The notes under the pieces are model-generated. The model made no database searches and was not told the origin of the DNA. It saw nothing but the letters and a program-made list of their open reading frames with translations. Made by a program: the position numbers and the translations under genes. DNA of 35,902 nt from Shewanellaceae bacterium UBA2521 (GTDB lineage: Bacteria; Pseudomonadota; Gammaproteobacteria; Enterobacterales; Shewanellaceae): contig DDNL01000035.1 of NCBI GenBank assembly GCA_002341165.1, positions 1 through 35,902 on the forward strand, read 5' to 3'. Numbering within the stretch: the stretch's first letter is position 1; every line of letters begins with the position of its first letter. Positions 8,663 to 17,019 of this stretch are shown in pieces.

Positions 8663-9436
8663 ATGACAACGAATCCAAAAATAAATCATTCTAATACAGA
8701 ATTTATGCAAGAGTGGGCTAAAAAAAACCTAGAGCATTTTAATTTTATCAACTTATCTTATATGCATATAGATCTCGTAGACTCAGTGATCCAGATGCTT
8801 TCTTATGACTTACAATGGTATAAGCTTTATTGGGAAGAAAAACTTGATTATACCTTAGCGCAGAGATTGAAGAAAAAATATACTCTTTGGTCAGAGCTTG
8901 ATGAAAAACATCAAAGTATTCTACATAACTATCAGTCTAATTCTGAGAAAGTCGATCTGTGCTTATTTCATCAAAAAGCTTTTGAAATTTTTTCTATTCA
9001 TACTTGTAATCAGCTGCATATGGAAGATTACCTCAGTTTATACCAATGCTTTCCCTCTATAAGCTATCATGCTCATAAGATAAGGAAACGACAGCATAAA
9101 TATTTATTACATCCAATCCACGATCAAAATATTTTCACCATTTCTCCTCCTAATAATACGCATCATATCAATACTATTTTCCAAACAGAAAAACGCTACC
9201 GATTTAATCAAGTTAATTTAACAGCTTTAGAAATAAAATACTTACAATGTTTAAGCGCGCTTATGTCACAAAAAGAAATTGCTTACCGGTATCAAGTATC
9301 TGAAACTGCCGTCAGAAAAACAATAGGTAATATCAAAAGGAAAATGGGGCATGAAGCCATGCCTAATTCAAAGCTATTTAAGCTTCTAAGAGAGCAAGGC
9401 ATTACGAGGATGTATTTGAACCATCTTATTTCTTAA
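8663..9436 (+). CDS. LuxR-type transcriptional regulator, copy 2
   Basis: A 257-residue protein with the same plan as the preceding gene: a poorly conserved N-terminal sensor-like region of about 185 residues and a clear LuxR-type HTH near the C-terminus (VNLTALEIKYLQCLSALMSQKEIAYRYQVSETAVRKTIGNIKRKMG). This HTH is closer to consensus than that of copy 1. Shared N-terminal landmarks (DYLSLYQCF / DYQTLYHGL, then SYHAHKI / SYQAHQI) show the two are paralogues. The 16-bp gap holds only A and T with an ATAA repeat and no Shine-Dalgarno, so translation probably depends on coupling to copy 1. A terminator hairpin follows at 9458. Confidence 0.78.
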   Translation: MTTNPKINHSNTEFMQEWAKKNLEHFNFINLSYMHIDLVDSVIQMLSYDLQWYKLYWEEKLDYTLAQRLKKKYTLWSELDEKHQSILHNYQSNSEKVDLCLFHQKAFEIFSIHTCNQLHMEDYLSLYQCFPSISYHAHKIRKRQHKYLLHPIHDQNIFTISPPNNTHHINTIFQTEKRYRFNQVNLTALEIKYLQCLSALMSQKEIAYRYQVSETAVRKTIGNIKRKMGHEAMPNSKLFKLLREQGITRMYLNHLIS

Positions 9437-9457
9437 CTCAACATAAACCTACAAACT

Positions 9458-9483
9458 AGAAAGACGCATCGCTGCGTCTTTCT
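9458..9483. terminator. Bidirectional hairpin between convergent genes
   Basis: A perfect 11-bp stem (AGAAAGACGCA / TGCGTCTTTCT) with a TCGC tetraloop lies between the convergent luxR-type gene 2 and mtnN. The T-tract after it is short on both strands, so efficiency is uncertain, but placement and stem strength fit a shared terminator. Confidence 0.75.
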
Positions 9484-9515
9484 CTTAAAAAGGCAGAAAC
9501 AACAAAACATGTTTC

Positions 9516-10217
9516 TTAATCATCACTTAAATGCTTCAGCATTTCCATGACGAGCTGCGCCGAGTGTTTACCCGCTTTCACGATATAAGAATCAAAATCG
9601 ACGGGAGAATCATTATTCGCATTATCACTTAAAGACCGGATGATAACAAAGGGCACTTTCATCTGATGACAGGTTTGTGCAATGGCAGCGGCTTCCATTT
9701 CACAGGCTGCGATATCAGGGAAATGCTTTTGAATCTCATCTGTACGCTCTGGAGTACAAATAAAACTGTCTCCAGTACCAATTAAACCTTCAACAGCTTT
9801 CACTTCACCTACGCTTTTGATTGCCTTAAGCGCAGCATTGACGAGTTGCGGATCAGGTTGATACGCTGCTGGCTGCTGAGGTACCTGCCCCATCGTATAG
9901 CCAAAAGCAGTAACATCTACATCATGATGCACCACATCTTTAGAGATCACGATATCACCAATATCAAGCTCTTTAACAAAGCCACCTGCAGACCCTGTAT
10001 TGATAATAAAGTTAGGCTTAAAAGTATTAATCAACAAAGCTGTGCCTATTGCAGCACTAACCTTACCGATACCAGACTGCAAAATAACAACTTCAACACC
10101 ATGGATCTCGCCTTCAATGAAATCGATATGTGCAACTTTAGTTTTCTGAGAACGTTTTACCGTTTTACGCAAAAGTTCAACTTCAGGCTCCATCGCACCA
10201 ATGATACCAACTTTCAT
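9516..10217 (-). CDS. mtnN: 5'-methylthioadenosine/S-adenosylhomocysteine nucleosidase
   Basis: At 233 residues it matches E. coli MtnN (232). Catalytic and substrate residues are visible: Glu12 in GIIGAMEPEVELL, the phosphorylase-like glycine region IINTGSAGGF, GTGDSFI, the ribose-binding glutamate in CEMEAAAIAQ and the catalytic aspartate in IRSLSDNAN. The enzyme hydrolyses MTA and SAH to adenine and the thioribose or ribosyl-homocysteine, feeding methionine salvage and, in many gammaproteobacteria, AI-2 synthesis through LuxS (not in this window). The sequence is close to the family and nothing looks degraded. Confidence 0.97.
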   Translation of the reverse strand: MKVGIIGAMEPEVELLRKTVKRSQKTKVAHIDFIEGEIHGVEVVILQSGIGKVSAAIGTALLINTFKPNFIINTGSAGGFVKELDIGDIVISKDVVHHDVDVTAFGYTMGQVPQQPAAYQPDPQLVNAALKAIKSVGEVKAVEGLIGTGDSFICTPERTDEIQKHFPDIAACEMEAAAIAQTCHQMKVPFVIIRSLSDNANNDSPVDFDSYIVKAGKHSAQLVMEMLKHLSDD

Positions 10218-10304
10218 TTCTACTCCTATTGACTACATTCTAACTAAATCTTCTTGGGTAATCTAAATATGGCATAATTCCATGAACAGTTTCAAGGTAT
10301 CTCA

Positions 10305-11207
10305 TCAATCTTTATGTGCAACCGCCACTGCATCATGCGCATGTAGAGATTCATAATGTGCAACGCGCACAGTAAAGTCTTGAACGATAGAATCTACGCT
10401 TAAAGCACACTTCAACTTTCTCGCTGCATCCTCAACAAACATTAAATTTTGACCATTGAGACGCGCAAACTCTTGTTCATCTTCACGTTTTACAGCGGTT
10501 TGTACAGCGGTTTGTAAAACCTCTTCAACAAGGTTGACGATATATAAAAAAGGAAAAAAAGTCATTTTAGGATCAATGGTAATCGAAATTTCAGCGTCGC
10601 TTCTTTGACTATGTGGCGTTGCGACAATACCCTGCGTTGTACCCAGCCAAGCATAAACATCTTTCTGGTTCAAAGGTGCGTCATCAGAAAAACGCTCAAC
10701 AAAAGCCTGCTGAATCAATTGTCTTGCTAAAGCTGCAGAACAAGGGCAAGTCGATGAGTAAGGAATAGCAATCTTAAGTTGTAAATCCGTACTTGCTTGA
10801 TGGTGTACAGCAGCAATGCTACAAGAGTAACTTTTCCAACCTGACTTATCACTGAGCAAAGAACGACGTTTCAACAGTAAATCAAAATCAAATTCTGCTT
10901 TTGCTGCGCAACTTAAATCTGAGTGCGTCTGCATAAAGTCTTGTAGCAGCTGAATCAAGTCCTGTGGGGTAACTGTTGTTTCTGTCAATTGATCAAGAGC
11001 AAGGTATAAACGAGACATGTGGATGCCTTTGGCTTTAGGAGCCGCCAAATCTACATAAGCATTCACTTTCGCATGGACAGGATAAACATGATGTTCATGT
11101 GCTTGAAGCTGTAAAGGTAAAGCTATCCGCTCCATACCCACCCAGTTTAAAGTATCTTCAACCGAAGCATCTAGTTGGCGGGTCACATCTGGCATTGCTA
11201 CAGACAT
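10305..11207 (-). CDS. folE2: GTP cyclohydrolase FolE2 (type IB)
   Basis: A 300-residue protein typical of the GCYH-IB family. Visible signatures are MPDVTRQ at the N-terminus, VYPVHAKVNAYVDL, KGIHMSRLY, the metal-site cysteine segment IPYSSTCPCSAAL and PHSQRSDAEI. FolE2 converts GTP to 7,8-dihydroneopterin triphosphate, the first step of folate synthesis, and unlike FolE it can use metals other than zinc. In many bacteria folE2 is repressed by Zur and substitutes for FolE under zinc limitation. A GGAG lies 7 nt before the ATG. No convincing Zur palindrome was identified in the 259-bp upstream gap, so zinc control is only a family-based suggestion. Confidence 0.95.
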   Translation of the reverse strand: MSVAMPDVTRQLDASVEDTLNWVGMERIALPLQLQAHEHHVYPVHAKVNAYVDLAAPKAKGIHMSRLYLALDQLTETTVTPQDLIQLLQDFMQTHSDLSCAAKAEFDFDLLLKRRSLLSDKSGWKSYSCSIAAVHHQASTDLQLKIAIPYSSTCPCSAALARQLIQQAFVERFSDDAPLNQKDVYAWLGTTQGIVATPHSQRSDAEISITIDPKMTFFPFLYIVNLVEEVLQTAVQTAVKREDEQEFARLNGQNLMFVEDAARKLKCALSVDSIVQDFTVRVAHYESLHAHDAVAVAHKD

Positions 11208-11466
11208 ATTATAACTCCAATATAAACTTATACTGACTAATAAATATTATGAGAGGCTCGATCATAGCACCATTAAACTTAATTTTTTAGCTTTTTGTTA
11301 CTTTAATTAGCATAACCAAAAATATCTCACATTTTTTTATCATTTATTTGTATTACTTCTGTTATGATGATAAAAAAGCATAGACCTGTGTTGAATTAAA
11401 CAAATACAGGATTTATTTGTTTTAAATGTTTTTTTTTTGTTTAATCTAGGTTAAGAGGGATGTTAC

Positions 11467-11844
11467 GTGACCCAATTAGTTTTAAAAGAAATACTTGACA
11501 CTTCAACATTGAAACAATACGTGGATGTCATAGGATATGATAAATTTCTACAGAGTGTAGCTCTTTTCGAAGAGTTGGTTCCAGAATATATAGAGCGGAT
11601 GCAAACCTATGCTGAAGAGAATGAAGTTGTAAAACTGTGCCAGCAGGCTCATCAACTTAAAGGCGCAGCAGGATCAATAGGTCTTTTACGCATTCAAAAG
11701 TACGCCCAAAAGCTCCAAAACCCAGAGGACGCTTTGTGGGAAAAAAAGCATTTAATATGGATAGAGAATACAGCTAGAAATACCGTGCATGATTTAAAAA
11801 TTTTAAAAGCCTATCTTAAAGAAAAATTAAGGCATCCTGTCTAA
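11467..11844 (+). CDS. Stand-alone Hpt (histidine phosphotransfer) domain protein
   Basis: A 125-residue, almost entirely helical protein with the phosphotransfer motif AHQLKGAAGSIGL, in which His62 would carry the phosphate. The four-helix pattern and the KLCQQAHQLKG arrangement resemble the Hpt domain of hybrid kinases such as ArcB. It starts with GTG, supported by GAGGG 7 nt upstream; a nearby ATG at 11460 is out of frame. No kinase or receiver gene adjoins it, so its partners must lie elsewhere and its pathway cannot be named. It ends before a strong terminator-like hairpin, so it appears to be a single-gene transcript. Confidence 0.88.
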   Translation: MTQLVLKEILDTSTLKQYVDVIGYDKFLQSVALFEELVPEYIERMQTYAEENEVVKLCQQAHQLKGAAGSIGLLRIQKYAQKLQNPEDALWEKKHLIWIENTARNTVHDLKILKAYLKEKLRHPV

Positions 11845-11906
11845 TTTATATCTTTACTATGGAGCACGACACAATCTCAAAGTGCTAAAACAACTGACTT
11901 TGATCT

Positions 11907-11952
11907 AAGTGGCTAGACATATTTTTTTATCGTATGTAACTAGCCATTTTTT
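11907..11952 (+). terminator. Rho-independent terminator after the Hpt gene
   Basis: A hairpin with outer arms TGGCTAG (11910-11916) and CTAGCCA (11940-11946), an inner ACATA/TATGT pairing and a following run of six T. It lies 65 bp after the Hpt stop, on its sense strand. Confidence 0.75.
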
Positions 11953-12037
11953 ATTGTAGAGCTGAAACAAAGTAAGACATGAAAAAAATCATCTATATCA
12001 TCGTCTATTCATCTAGCAAACAGATGTTCTATCTCAT

Positions 12038-12334
12038 TTAAATTAAATCTACGCGTGCAACAAAGTCTTTTGCTAATTGCGGCATATCATCTATTCTATT
12101 TTTACTTAAATCACTATCAGAAGGTAAAGGCTGCCCTGTATAAGCATGTAAAAATGCTTCACAAATTAACTCACTGTTTGTAGCATGACGTAAATTATTA
12201 ATTTGACGTCTTGTTCTTTCATCGGTCAAAATCTTAAGTACTTTGAGCGGTATAGAAACAGTAATTTTTTTGACTTGCTCTTGTTTTTTACCTTGCTCTG
12301 CATAGGGGCAAATATAATCACCATTCCACTTCAT
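12038..12334 (-). CDS. metJ: Methionine repressor MetJ
   Basis: A 98-residue ribbon-helix-helix repressor almost identical in its core to E. coli MetJ: YICPYAEQGKK, EQVKKITVSIPLKVLKIL (the DNA-contacting beta strand), TDERTRRQINNLRHATNSEL, ICEAFLHAYTGQPLP. It binds SAM as corepressor and represses methionine genes. I chose the ATG at 12334, which aligns with where MetJ proteins begin and has a GGA 7 nt upstream; a TTG at 12355 would add seven extra residues. The C-terminal tail (DDMPQLAKDFVARVDLI) differs from enterobacterial forms, as is usual. It is divergent from metL, as metJ is from metBL in enterobacteria, but metB is absent here. Confidence 0.97.
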   Translation of the reverse strand: MKWNGDYICPYAEQGKKQEQVKKITVSIPLKVLKILTDERTRRQINNLRHATNSELICEAFLHAYTGQPLPSDSDLSKNRIDDMPQLAKDFVARVDLI

Positions 12335-12469
12335 ATCGTCATCCAAACTAATCAAAAAAACACATTATTATAAACAATTTAAGTCGTAATAAAAACACCT
12401 GTTTATGAAATCTATATGTAAGTAAAAATCGAAAATTTGAAAGCGCTATGTATTCATCTTGTTCTGGTT

Positions 12470-12475
12470 TATAAT
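12470..12475 (+). promoter_or_regulatory. Candidate -10 box of metL
   Basis: A consensus TATAAT lies 41 bp before the chosen metL ATG. The -35 region is poor, which would suit an activated or weak promoter. Repeats of the MetJ operator (AGACGTCT-like) were looked for between metJ and metL and no clear pair was seen. Confidence 0.45.
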
Positions 12476-12515
12476 GTGCAAGTTTTGTATTGAACAACCC
12501 TTTAAGGAGCTTTTC

Positions 12516-14891
12516 ATGTCACGCCATCATGTTCATAAGTTTGGCGGATCAAGCTTAGCTGATGCCGATGGTTACCGTCGCGTAACTCAAACTATGCTAC
12601 GTATAGGTCAACCTCATGATTGCATTGTGGTTTCTGCATCAGGTCAAACAACCAATACACTCTATACTCTGCTCTCTTTGTACGATGACGCAAAGCCTTG
12701 GATAGAGCTTCTTCAAAAGCTTTATTATCAACAATTAAGTCTTATCCAAGCTCTGCTACCTTCAAATTATGAGCAAGAGATAGTCCAGCAACTGCAGTCA
12801 GACTTACAGACTTTAAAGCAACTTTTAAATGCAAAAGAACTCGATGTCTATGAACGAGCAAACCTCATCAGCTTTGGAGAAGTTTGGTCGGCACGTTTAC
12901 TTGCCGCACATTTATCCCATATGCAAGTTCCAACACGCTTCATCGATGCGCGGTCTTTTCTTACAGCACAGCATCATGCGACACCAGTTATATTAGAGGA
13001 AGTATCACAAAGTAAGCTGATGCATATGAAGCAGCAGTATCCGCACACGCGTTTCATCATTACAGGCTTTATATGTAGTACAACACAAGGAAAAACGCTG
13101 TTACTGGGACGCAATGGTTCAGATTACAGTGCAACACTCATTGCACGTTTATTGCGAGCAGAACAAGTTCATATTTGGACAGATGTAACGGGCATTTATA
13201 ATGCCGATCCACATCGTGTACATGATGCACAAAAGCTGGCCAGTTTAAGTCTTGCGGAAGCCGATAGATTGGCTCGATTAGGCTGTCCTGTCTTACATGA
13301 ACGTTCTTTACAACCTCTGCAAGGATTGGAAACACAGATGACTGTACGCTCAAGCTTTGAGCCTGATAGTGATTACAGTATCATTACTCCAACCAGTTCT
13401 GAAGCGTCACAGCCTATTCTCACCAGTATGGCCCAAGTGATACTGTTCAAACTCATCACCAACCTTGCTGCTGAAGAGCTGCTCAGACAGCTACGCATTC
13501 ATAGTATTGAAGTTTTAGCTTACTGGCAAAGCTATCAAGGTACTCTTGAGCTTGCCATTACACAAGAGCACCAGCACAATGTTATGTTGCACTTATCACA
13601 ACACCAACAAGAATATACTATCGAGAGTATCACTGTCGACGATCAGTTTGGACTGATAGGGTTAGTGAGTACACAAGCTGAGCAATATGTAAAAACTTAT
13701 TCGAGGTTTTTGTCTCGCATGGCAAAGCCACTCTATCAAGATGCTTACAGTTTAGTGACGCTGCTACCTTGCCATCAAGTAAAAACCACAATGCAAAAGA
13801 TACATCAAGCTTGCGCTGCACCACAAAAGAAAGTGGGTCTCATTCTGTTTGGTTTAGAAACGCAAGGACAATTATGGATACAATACCTGCTTGAGAAGCA
13901 AGCTGATCTTGAGATGCATCTTGGTGTGTCGCTACATCATATTGCTTTGGCCGATGCACGCAATATATGGCTAGATATGCAAGGCATCTCTTTACACGAT
14001 CATTGGCAAGAACAATTTCAACAGTGTCAGCAACCTTGGAATCAAGACAAGCTCATTGAACAGCTCAACCAATCTGAATATGATGAAATTATTTTTATAG
14101 ATACTTTAGATCAAGCACAACTACTGCCTTATTACCCAGAAGCTTTTGCTCATGGATTACATGTAATCAGTACACATAACACAAGTGTTGCGCCAACACT
14201 GCCTCTTTATCGTCACTTACAACAAAACTTAACCAAAAAAAGAGTATTCTGGCGTTATAATTTAAGTATTAGCCTCGCTTACCCAGTACCTTCTTTGCTC
14301 TACGCATTACAAGCGGATACAACACAAGATATTCAAATTCGACTTCAGGGCTCTGCACTCAATACACTCTTCAGTGATGCAACAGATCAAACTTGCTCTG
14401 CATTACTTCAATCCTATGAAACAGAACATGCCATACGTGATGAATTATCAGGCCGAACCATGCAACGCAGTTTAGTGATTATCGCGCGCGAGCTTGGCTT
14501 TGAAATAGAGCAAAGTGATGTTGAGCTAGAGCCACTATGTCCCGTTATAGATATCACGGCACCGCATCTAAATTCAACTCAGCACTGTACGGATTTTGAT
14601 CAGTGGTTTAAAGAGAAAAAACGCGATGCGCCAGATGGAATGCAATGGAGCTACCTCGGCAGTCTTACTCTTAGGCAAGGACAAATCCACGCAAAAGTGG
14701 CCTGTACATTGCTCGACAAGAATGAGTTTTTTTGTCAACTCCAAGCACACGAACATGGTTTTGAGTTAAAAAATAACTCAACCTATAGCCAGCCTTTTTT
14801 CGTTAAAGGTAACGCCGATCCTCATAGTTCATTTGTGCATGCCATCATGAGAGAACTTGCCTATATTAGCAAGCAAACACTTACAAACTAA
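12516..14891 (+). CDS. metL: MetL-type aspartokinase with degenerate homoserine dehydrogenase domain
   Basis: This 791-residue protein starts at the ATG at 12516 (AAGGAG 6 nt upstream); an in-frame ATG at 12459 lies before the -10 box and is rejected. The aspartokinase half (about 1-300) keeps its motifs: HKFGGSSLAD, FGEVWSARL, LLGRNGSDYSAT and TDVTGIYNADP. A divergent regulatory segment follows. The homoserine dehydrogenase half (about 440-790) aligns with E. coli MetL but has lost key residues. The NAD(P) loop is GLETQG (446-451) instead of GxGxxG. The catalytic lysine of SANK is Asn555. The ATVGAGLP loop reads LSISLAYP (583-590). In the signature DLSGxDxxxK the last Asp and Lys are Thr648 and Ser652. 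I infer an active kinase fused to a catalytically dead dehydrogenase kept for structure or regulation. Confidence 0.9.
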   Translation: MSRHHVHKFGGSSLADADGYRRVTQTMLRIGQPHDCIVVSASGQTTNTLYTLLSLYDDAKPWIELLQKLYYQQLSLIQALLPSNYEQEIVQQLQSDLQTLKQLLNAKELDVYERANLISFGEVWSARLLAAHLSHMQVPTRFIDARSFLTAQHHATPVILEEVSQSKLMHMKQQYPHTRFIITGFICSTTQGKTLLLGRNGSDYSATLIARLLRAEQVHIWTDVTGIYNADPHRVHDAQKLASLSLAEADRLARLGCPVLHERSLQPLQGLETQMTVRSSFEPDSDYSIITPTSSEASQPILTSMAQVILFKLITNLAAEELLRQLRIHSIEVLAYWQSYQGTLELAITQEHQHNVMLHLSQHQQEYTIESITVDDQFGLIGLVSTQAEQYVKTYSRFLSRMAKPLYQDAYSLVTLLPCHQVKTTMQKIHQACAAPQKKVGLILFGLETQGQLWIQYLLEKQADLEMHLGVSLHHIALADARNIWLDMQGISLHDHWQEQFQQCQQPWNQDKLIEQLNQSEYDEIIFIDTLDQAQLLPYYPEAFAHGLHVISTHNTSVAPTLPLYRHLQQNLTKKRVFWRYNLSISLAYPVPSLLYALQADTTQDIQIRLQGSALNTLFSDATDQTCSALLQSYETEHAIRDELSGRTMQRSLVIIARELGFEIEQSDVELEPLCPVIDITAPHLNSTQHCTDFDQWFKEKKRDAPDGMQWSYLGSLTLRQGQIHAKVACTLLDKNEFFCQLQAHEHGFELKNNSTYSQPFFVKGNADPHSSFVHAIMRELAYISKQTLTN

Positions 14892-14904
14892 CTAGAGCTT
14901 GATA

Positions 14905-14935
14905 CAAAAAAGGCTTTGTCTTCAGACAAAGCCTT
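14905..14935 (-). terminator. Rho-independent terminator of the beta-barrel gene
   Basis: An 11-bp perfect stem (AAGGCTTTGTC / GACAAAGCCTT) with a 4-nt loop. Read on the minus strand it is followed by a run of six T, so it ends the outer-membrane protein transcript; it also sits right after metL and may act in both directions. Confidence 0.85.
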
Positions 14936-14956
14936 AATATGAGATTTTAAAACATA

Positions 14957-15844
14957 TTAGAAGTGAACAGTGAACCCAGCATTAAATGCAATACGTTTTG
15001 CCAATGCTGTTTCTGATGCATCCGCAGCCGCATCTTGCGCCGTAAGGCTAGTCACGCCATTATAAAGATAATCAGCCCCTACCATCACAGAAACAGACTC
15101 AGAAGCATTCCACTCCGCTTCAAAACCGATCAGGTCGTGACCCATACTGACTTCCTCTGTTTCACTATAAAGGTAACTCACTGATGTTTGATCATATTTA
15201 GCTGTTAATGTTAAGTCGTCTAACATTTCGTAAGCAACCTTCGCATTAATATCGTTATCGTCACCTTCAATTTCAAAGCATACTTTGTCAAATGACCATT
15301 TAATAGAAGCTAGCCAAGACCATTTGCTCTCATCAAAAAAAGCTTTCTCGTAGTTACCTTGAAAGCCAAATGTCACATCACCTATATCTGAAACAAAGGT
15401 TTTAGACAGTTTATCTTCAATCTTATAAGTTTTTGAGTCCTTCATGCTTACGCCAGACGCATATGCATATTCAAGCTTAGCGACTGTATCATTAGACCAT
15501 GTTGGTAAAAAATTATAAGACATACTGATTTCAGAGGATACAAAACGCGCTTTATTTACGTCTGGATTAAGGTTAGTGCTGATTTTATTTTCGCTGTATT
15601 CAACATGAGCAGATAGATCTATTTTTGAATTCAGATTATATGTGTAATCTGCTTCAGCTTTCCACTCATGGAATTTATTAATCTGATTATCTTCTTTTTT
15701 CTTAGAGAAAATAGTACCTTCAGCACCTAAATCAAAATGATGTGGACTCTCCTGAGAAGACACATGGCCTTGCGCCATAATTGAACTACTACATAATGCA
15801 ATGCATGAAGCGAGATAAGCATATTTATTTTTTAAAATCACCAC
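14957..15844 (-). CDS. Small outer-membrane beta-barrel protein, function unknown
   Basis: A 295-residue protein with a signal peptide (cleavage likely after IMA, residue 24) followed by alternating amphipathic strands rich in aromatic and acidic residues, e.g. HEWKAEADYTYNLNSKIDLSAHVEYSE and WSWLASIKWSFDKVCFEIEGD. It ends in FTVHF; a terminal Phe is the usual signal for BAM-assisted outer-membrane insertion. The length suggests a barrel of about 12 strands. I do not recognise a porin family, substrate or porin pore-loop motif. It starts with GTG (15844, or a second GTG directly after it), with AGAGG 5-8 nt upstream. It is single-gene, with its own terminator. Confidence 0.75.
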   Translation of the reverse strand: MVILKNKYAYLASCIALCSSSIMAQGHVSSQESPHHFDLGAEGTIFSKKKEDNQINKFHEWKAEADYTYNLNSKIDLSAHVEYSENKISTNLNPDVNKARFVSSEISMSYNFLPTWSNDTVAKLEYAYASGVSMKDSKTYKIEDKLSKTFVSDIGDVTFGFQGNYEKAFFDESKWSWLASIKWSFDKVCFEIEGDDNDINAKVAYEMLDDLTLTAKYDQTSVSYLYSETEEVSMGHDLIGFEAEWNASESVSVMVGADYLYNGVTSLTAQDAAADASETALAKRIAFNAGFTVHF

Positions 15845-15998
15845 GACAACCTCTAATATATCTATTTAAAAATGGTAAAATATAAATTAAAATCTATTAT
15901 ATAGAGGAAAAAATAATTTTTCTAAAAATTTTAATTTGATATGCAAATACATAAAATATTCGATCAAATAAAAATCATTTTGACTATTTTTAAATAAA

Positions 15999-16436
15999 TT
16001 ATTTTCTTTCTATATATTTTTTTAATGACCTAAGCAATGAATCCCAACCAACTTTATTCATATAATTAAAAAAATTTCCCGCAGGGATATTCTTTTGCTT
16101 AATAAATAAATGAGAACCATTCTTAATCGGCTTAATAATATAACTGATAGATATATAATTATCCAGTATATTTTCAGTGCCATGATAATCAGACCAATAT
16201 TTATATTGATATGTATAAGGAAAAATTAATTTTTCTATATAGCCATTATGTACAAAATCAATATCTTGAAAAAAACCTTGATATATAACTGGTTCTCCAA
16301 CACGCCAACTCGATTCGACTTTATAAACAGGATAATACTGCACAATTTGATCTGATGAAGTGAGAGCTTCAAACAATTCTTCTGGACGAGCACGAATAAC
16401 TATATTTTTGTGAATTCCTTTTTTATTTGTAGGCAC
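15999..16436 (-). CDS. SRPBCC/AHSA1-like protein
   Basis: A 145-residue protein with the START/SRPBCC pattern: an N-terminal strand KNIVIRARPEELFEALTSSDQIVQYYPV, then GEPVIYQGFF, middle beta strands and a long C-terminal helix (NKVGWDSLLRSLKKYIERK). The opening 'I.A.pE.lFeAlT....i..w.p' and the tail are those of activator-of-Hsp90-ATPase-1-like proteins, which bind hydrophobic ligands; no ligand or reaction can be named. It starts 6 bp after the VOC gene on the same strand, so the two form a transcription unit. Confidence 0.75.
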   Translation of the reverse strand: MPTNKKGIHKNIVIRARPEELFEALTSSDQIVQYYPVYKVESSWRVGEPVIYQGFFQDIDFVHNGYIEKLIFPYTYQYKYWSDYHGTENILDNYISISYIIKPIKNGSHLFIKQKNIPAGNFFNYMNKVGWDSLLRSLKKYIERK

Positions 16437-16442
16437 TTTTTA

Positions 16443-16829
16443 TCAGTCCACCGAGCAAACACGAATTATATGACCATCAGGATCACGAATAAGAAAAGTC
16501 AGCCCAAATACATCCGCATAAATCTCTTGTTCAAAATGTATTTCAGATCGAGTGCTCCAAGATTGATAAAGTTTTTCTACTTCTTTGTCGTTACGTAACA
16601 TAATTCCAATTTCAGAAAACCGTGCTGATTCTCGATCTGGAAAATCTGCTCCAGTCCATAATGCAAAAGTCACTTCATCATTTGTGGGCATAACCGAAAA
16701 TGCAACATACCTAGGCGTGACTAAAGTAGGCTCTAAATTAAAAATATTTTTATAAAATAAAGTCGACTTTTCAATATTCGAAACATAAATGAGTTGTAAG
16801 TTAGGTCGAATGATGATTTGCGTATCCAT
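16443..16829 (-). CDS. VOC (glyoxalase/bleomycin-resistance-like) family protein
   Basis: A 128-residue protein with the two-module vicinal oxygen chelate fold: IYVSNIEKSTLFYKNIFNL at the start of module 1, FALWTGADFP, a short linker, and module 2 ending in GLTFLIRDPDGHIIRVCSVD, the typical 'f.DPDGh.iel' motif. Whether it is an enzyme or a drug-binding protein cannot be told from the sequence. It is followed at once by an SRPBCC gene; VOC and SRPBCC pairs are common small accessory operons. A GGAA precedes the ATG. Confidence 0.82.
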   Translation of the reverse strand: MDTQIIIRPNLQLIYVSNIEKSTLFYKNIFNLEPTLVTPRYVAFSVMPTNDEVTFALWTGADFPDRESARFSEIGIMLRNDKEVEKLYQSWSTRSEIHFEQEIYADVFGLTFLIRDPDGHIIRVCSVD

Positions 16830-17019
16830 TAATATTTTCCATATAGATTATCTAAAAAGAAATAAGCATTCTAGAGAAATAATAAATTAATAACCACTTA
16901 CTTATAATATAAGTAAAAACAAGAAACTATATAGATAATTTATAGAAAAATAGATTTAAGCTCTATTTTAGGATAAAAAGCATTCTTTATCTGAGTTATG
17001 TCCTATGATTAAACGCATA

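Noticed and set aside
11208..11466. Zur operator for folE2
   Set aside because: TGTTATGATGATAA near 11360 only partly resembles a Zur palindrome and lies over 150 bp from the folE2 start; not strong enough to list.
12459..12515. Extended N-terminus of MetL from an ATG at 12459
   Set aside because: The TATAAT at 12470 lies inside it and the ATG at 12516 has an ideal AAGGAG.
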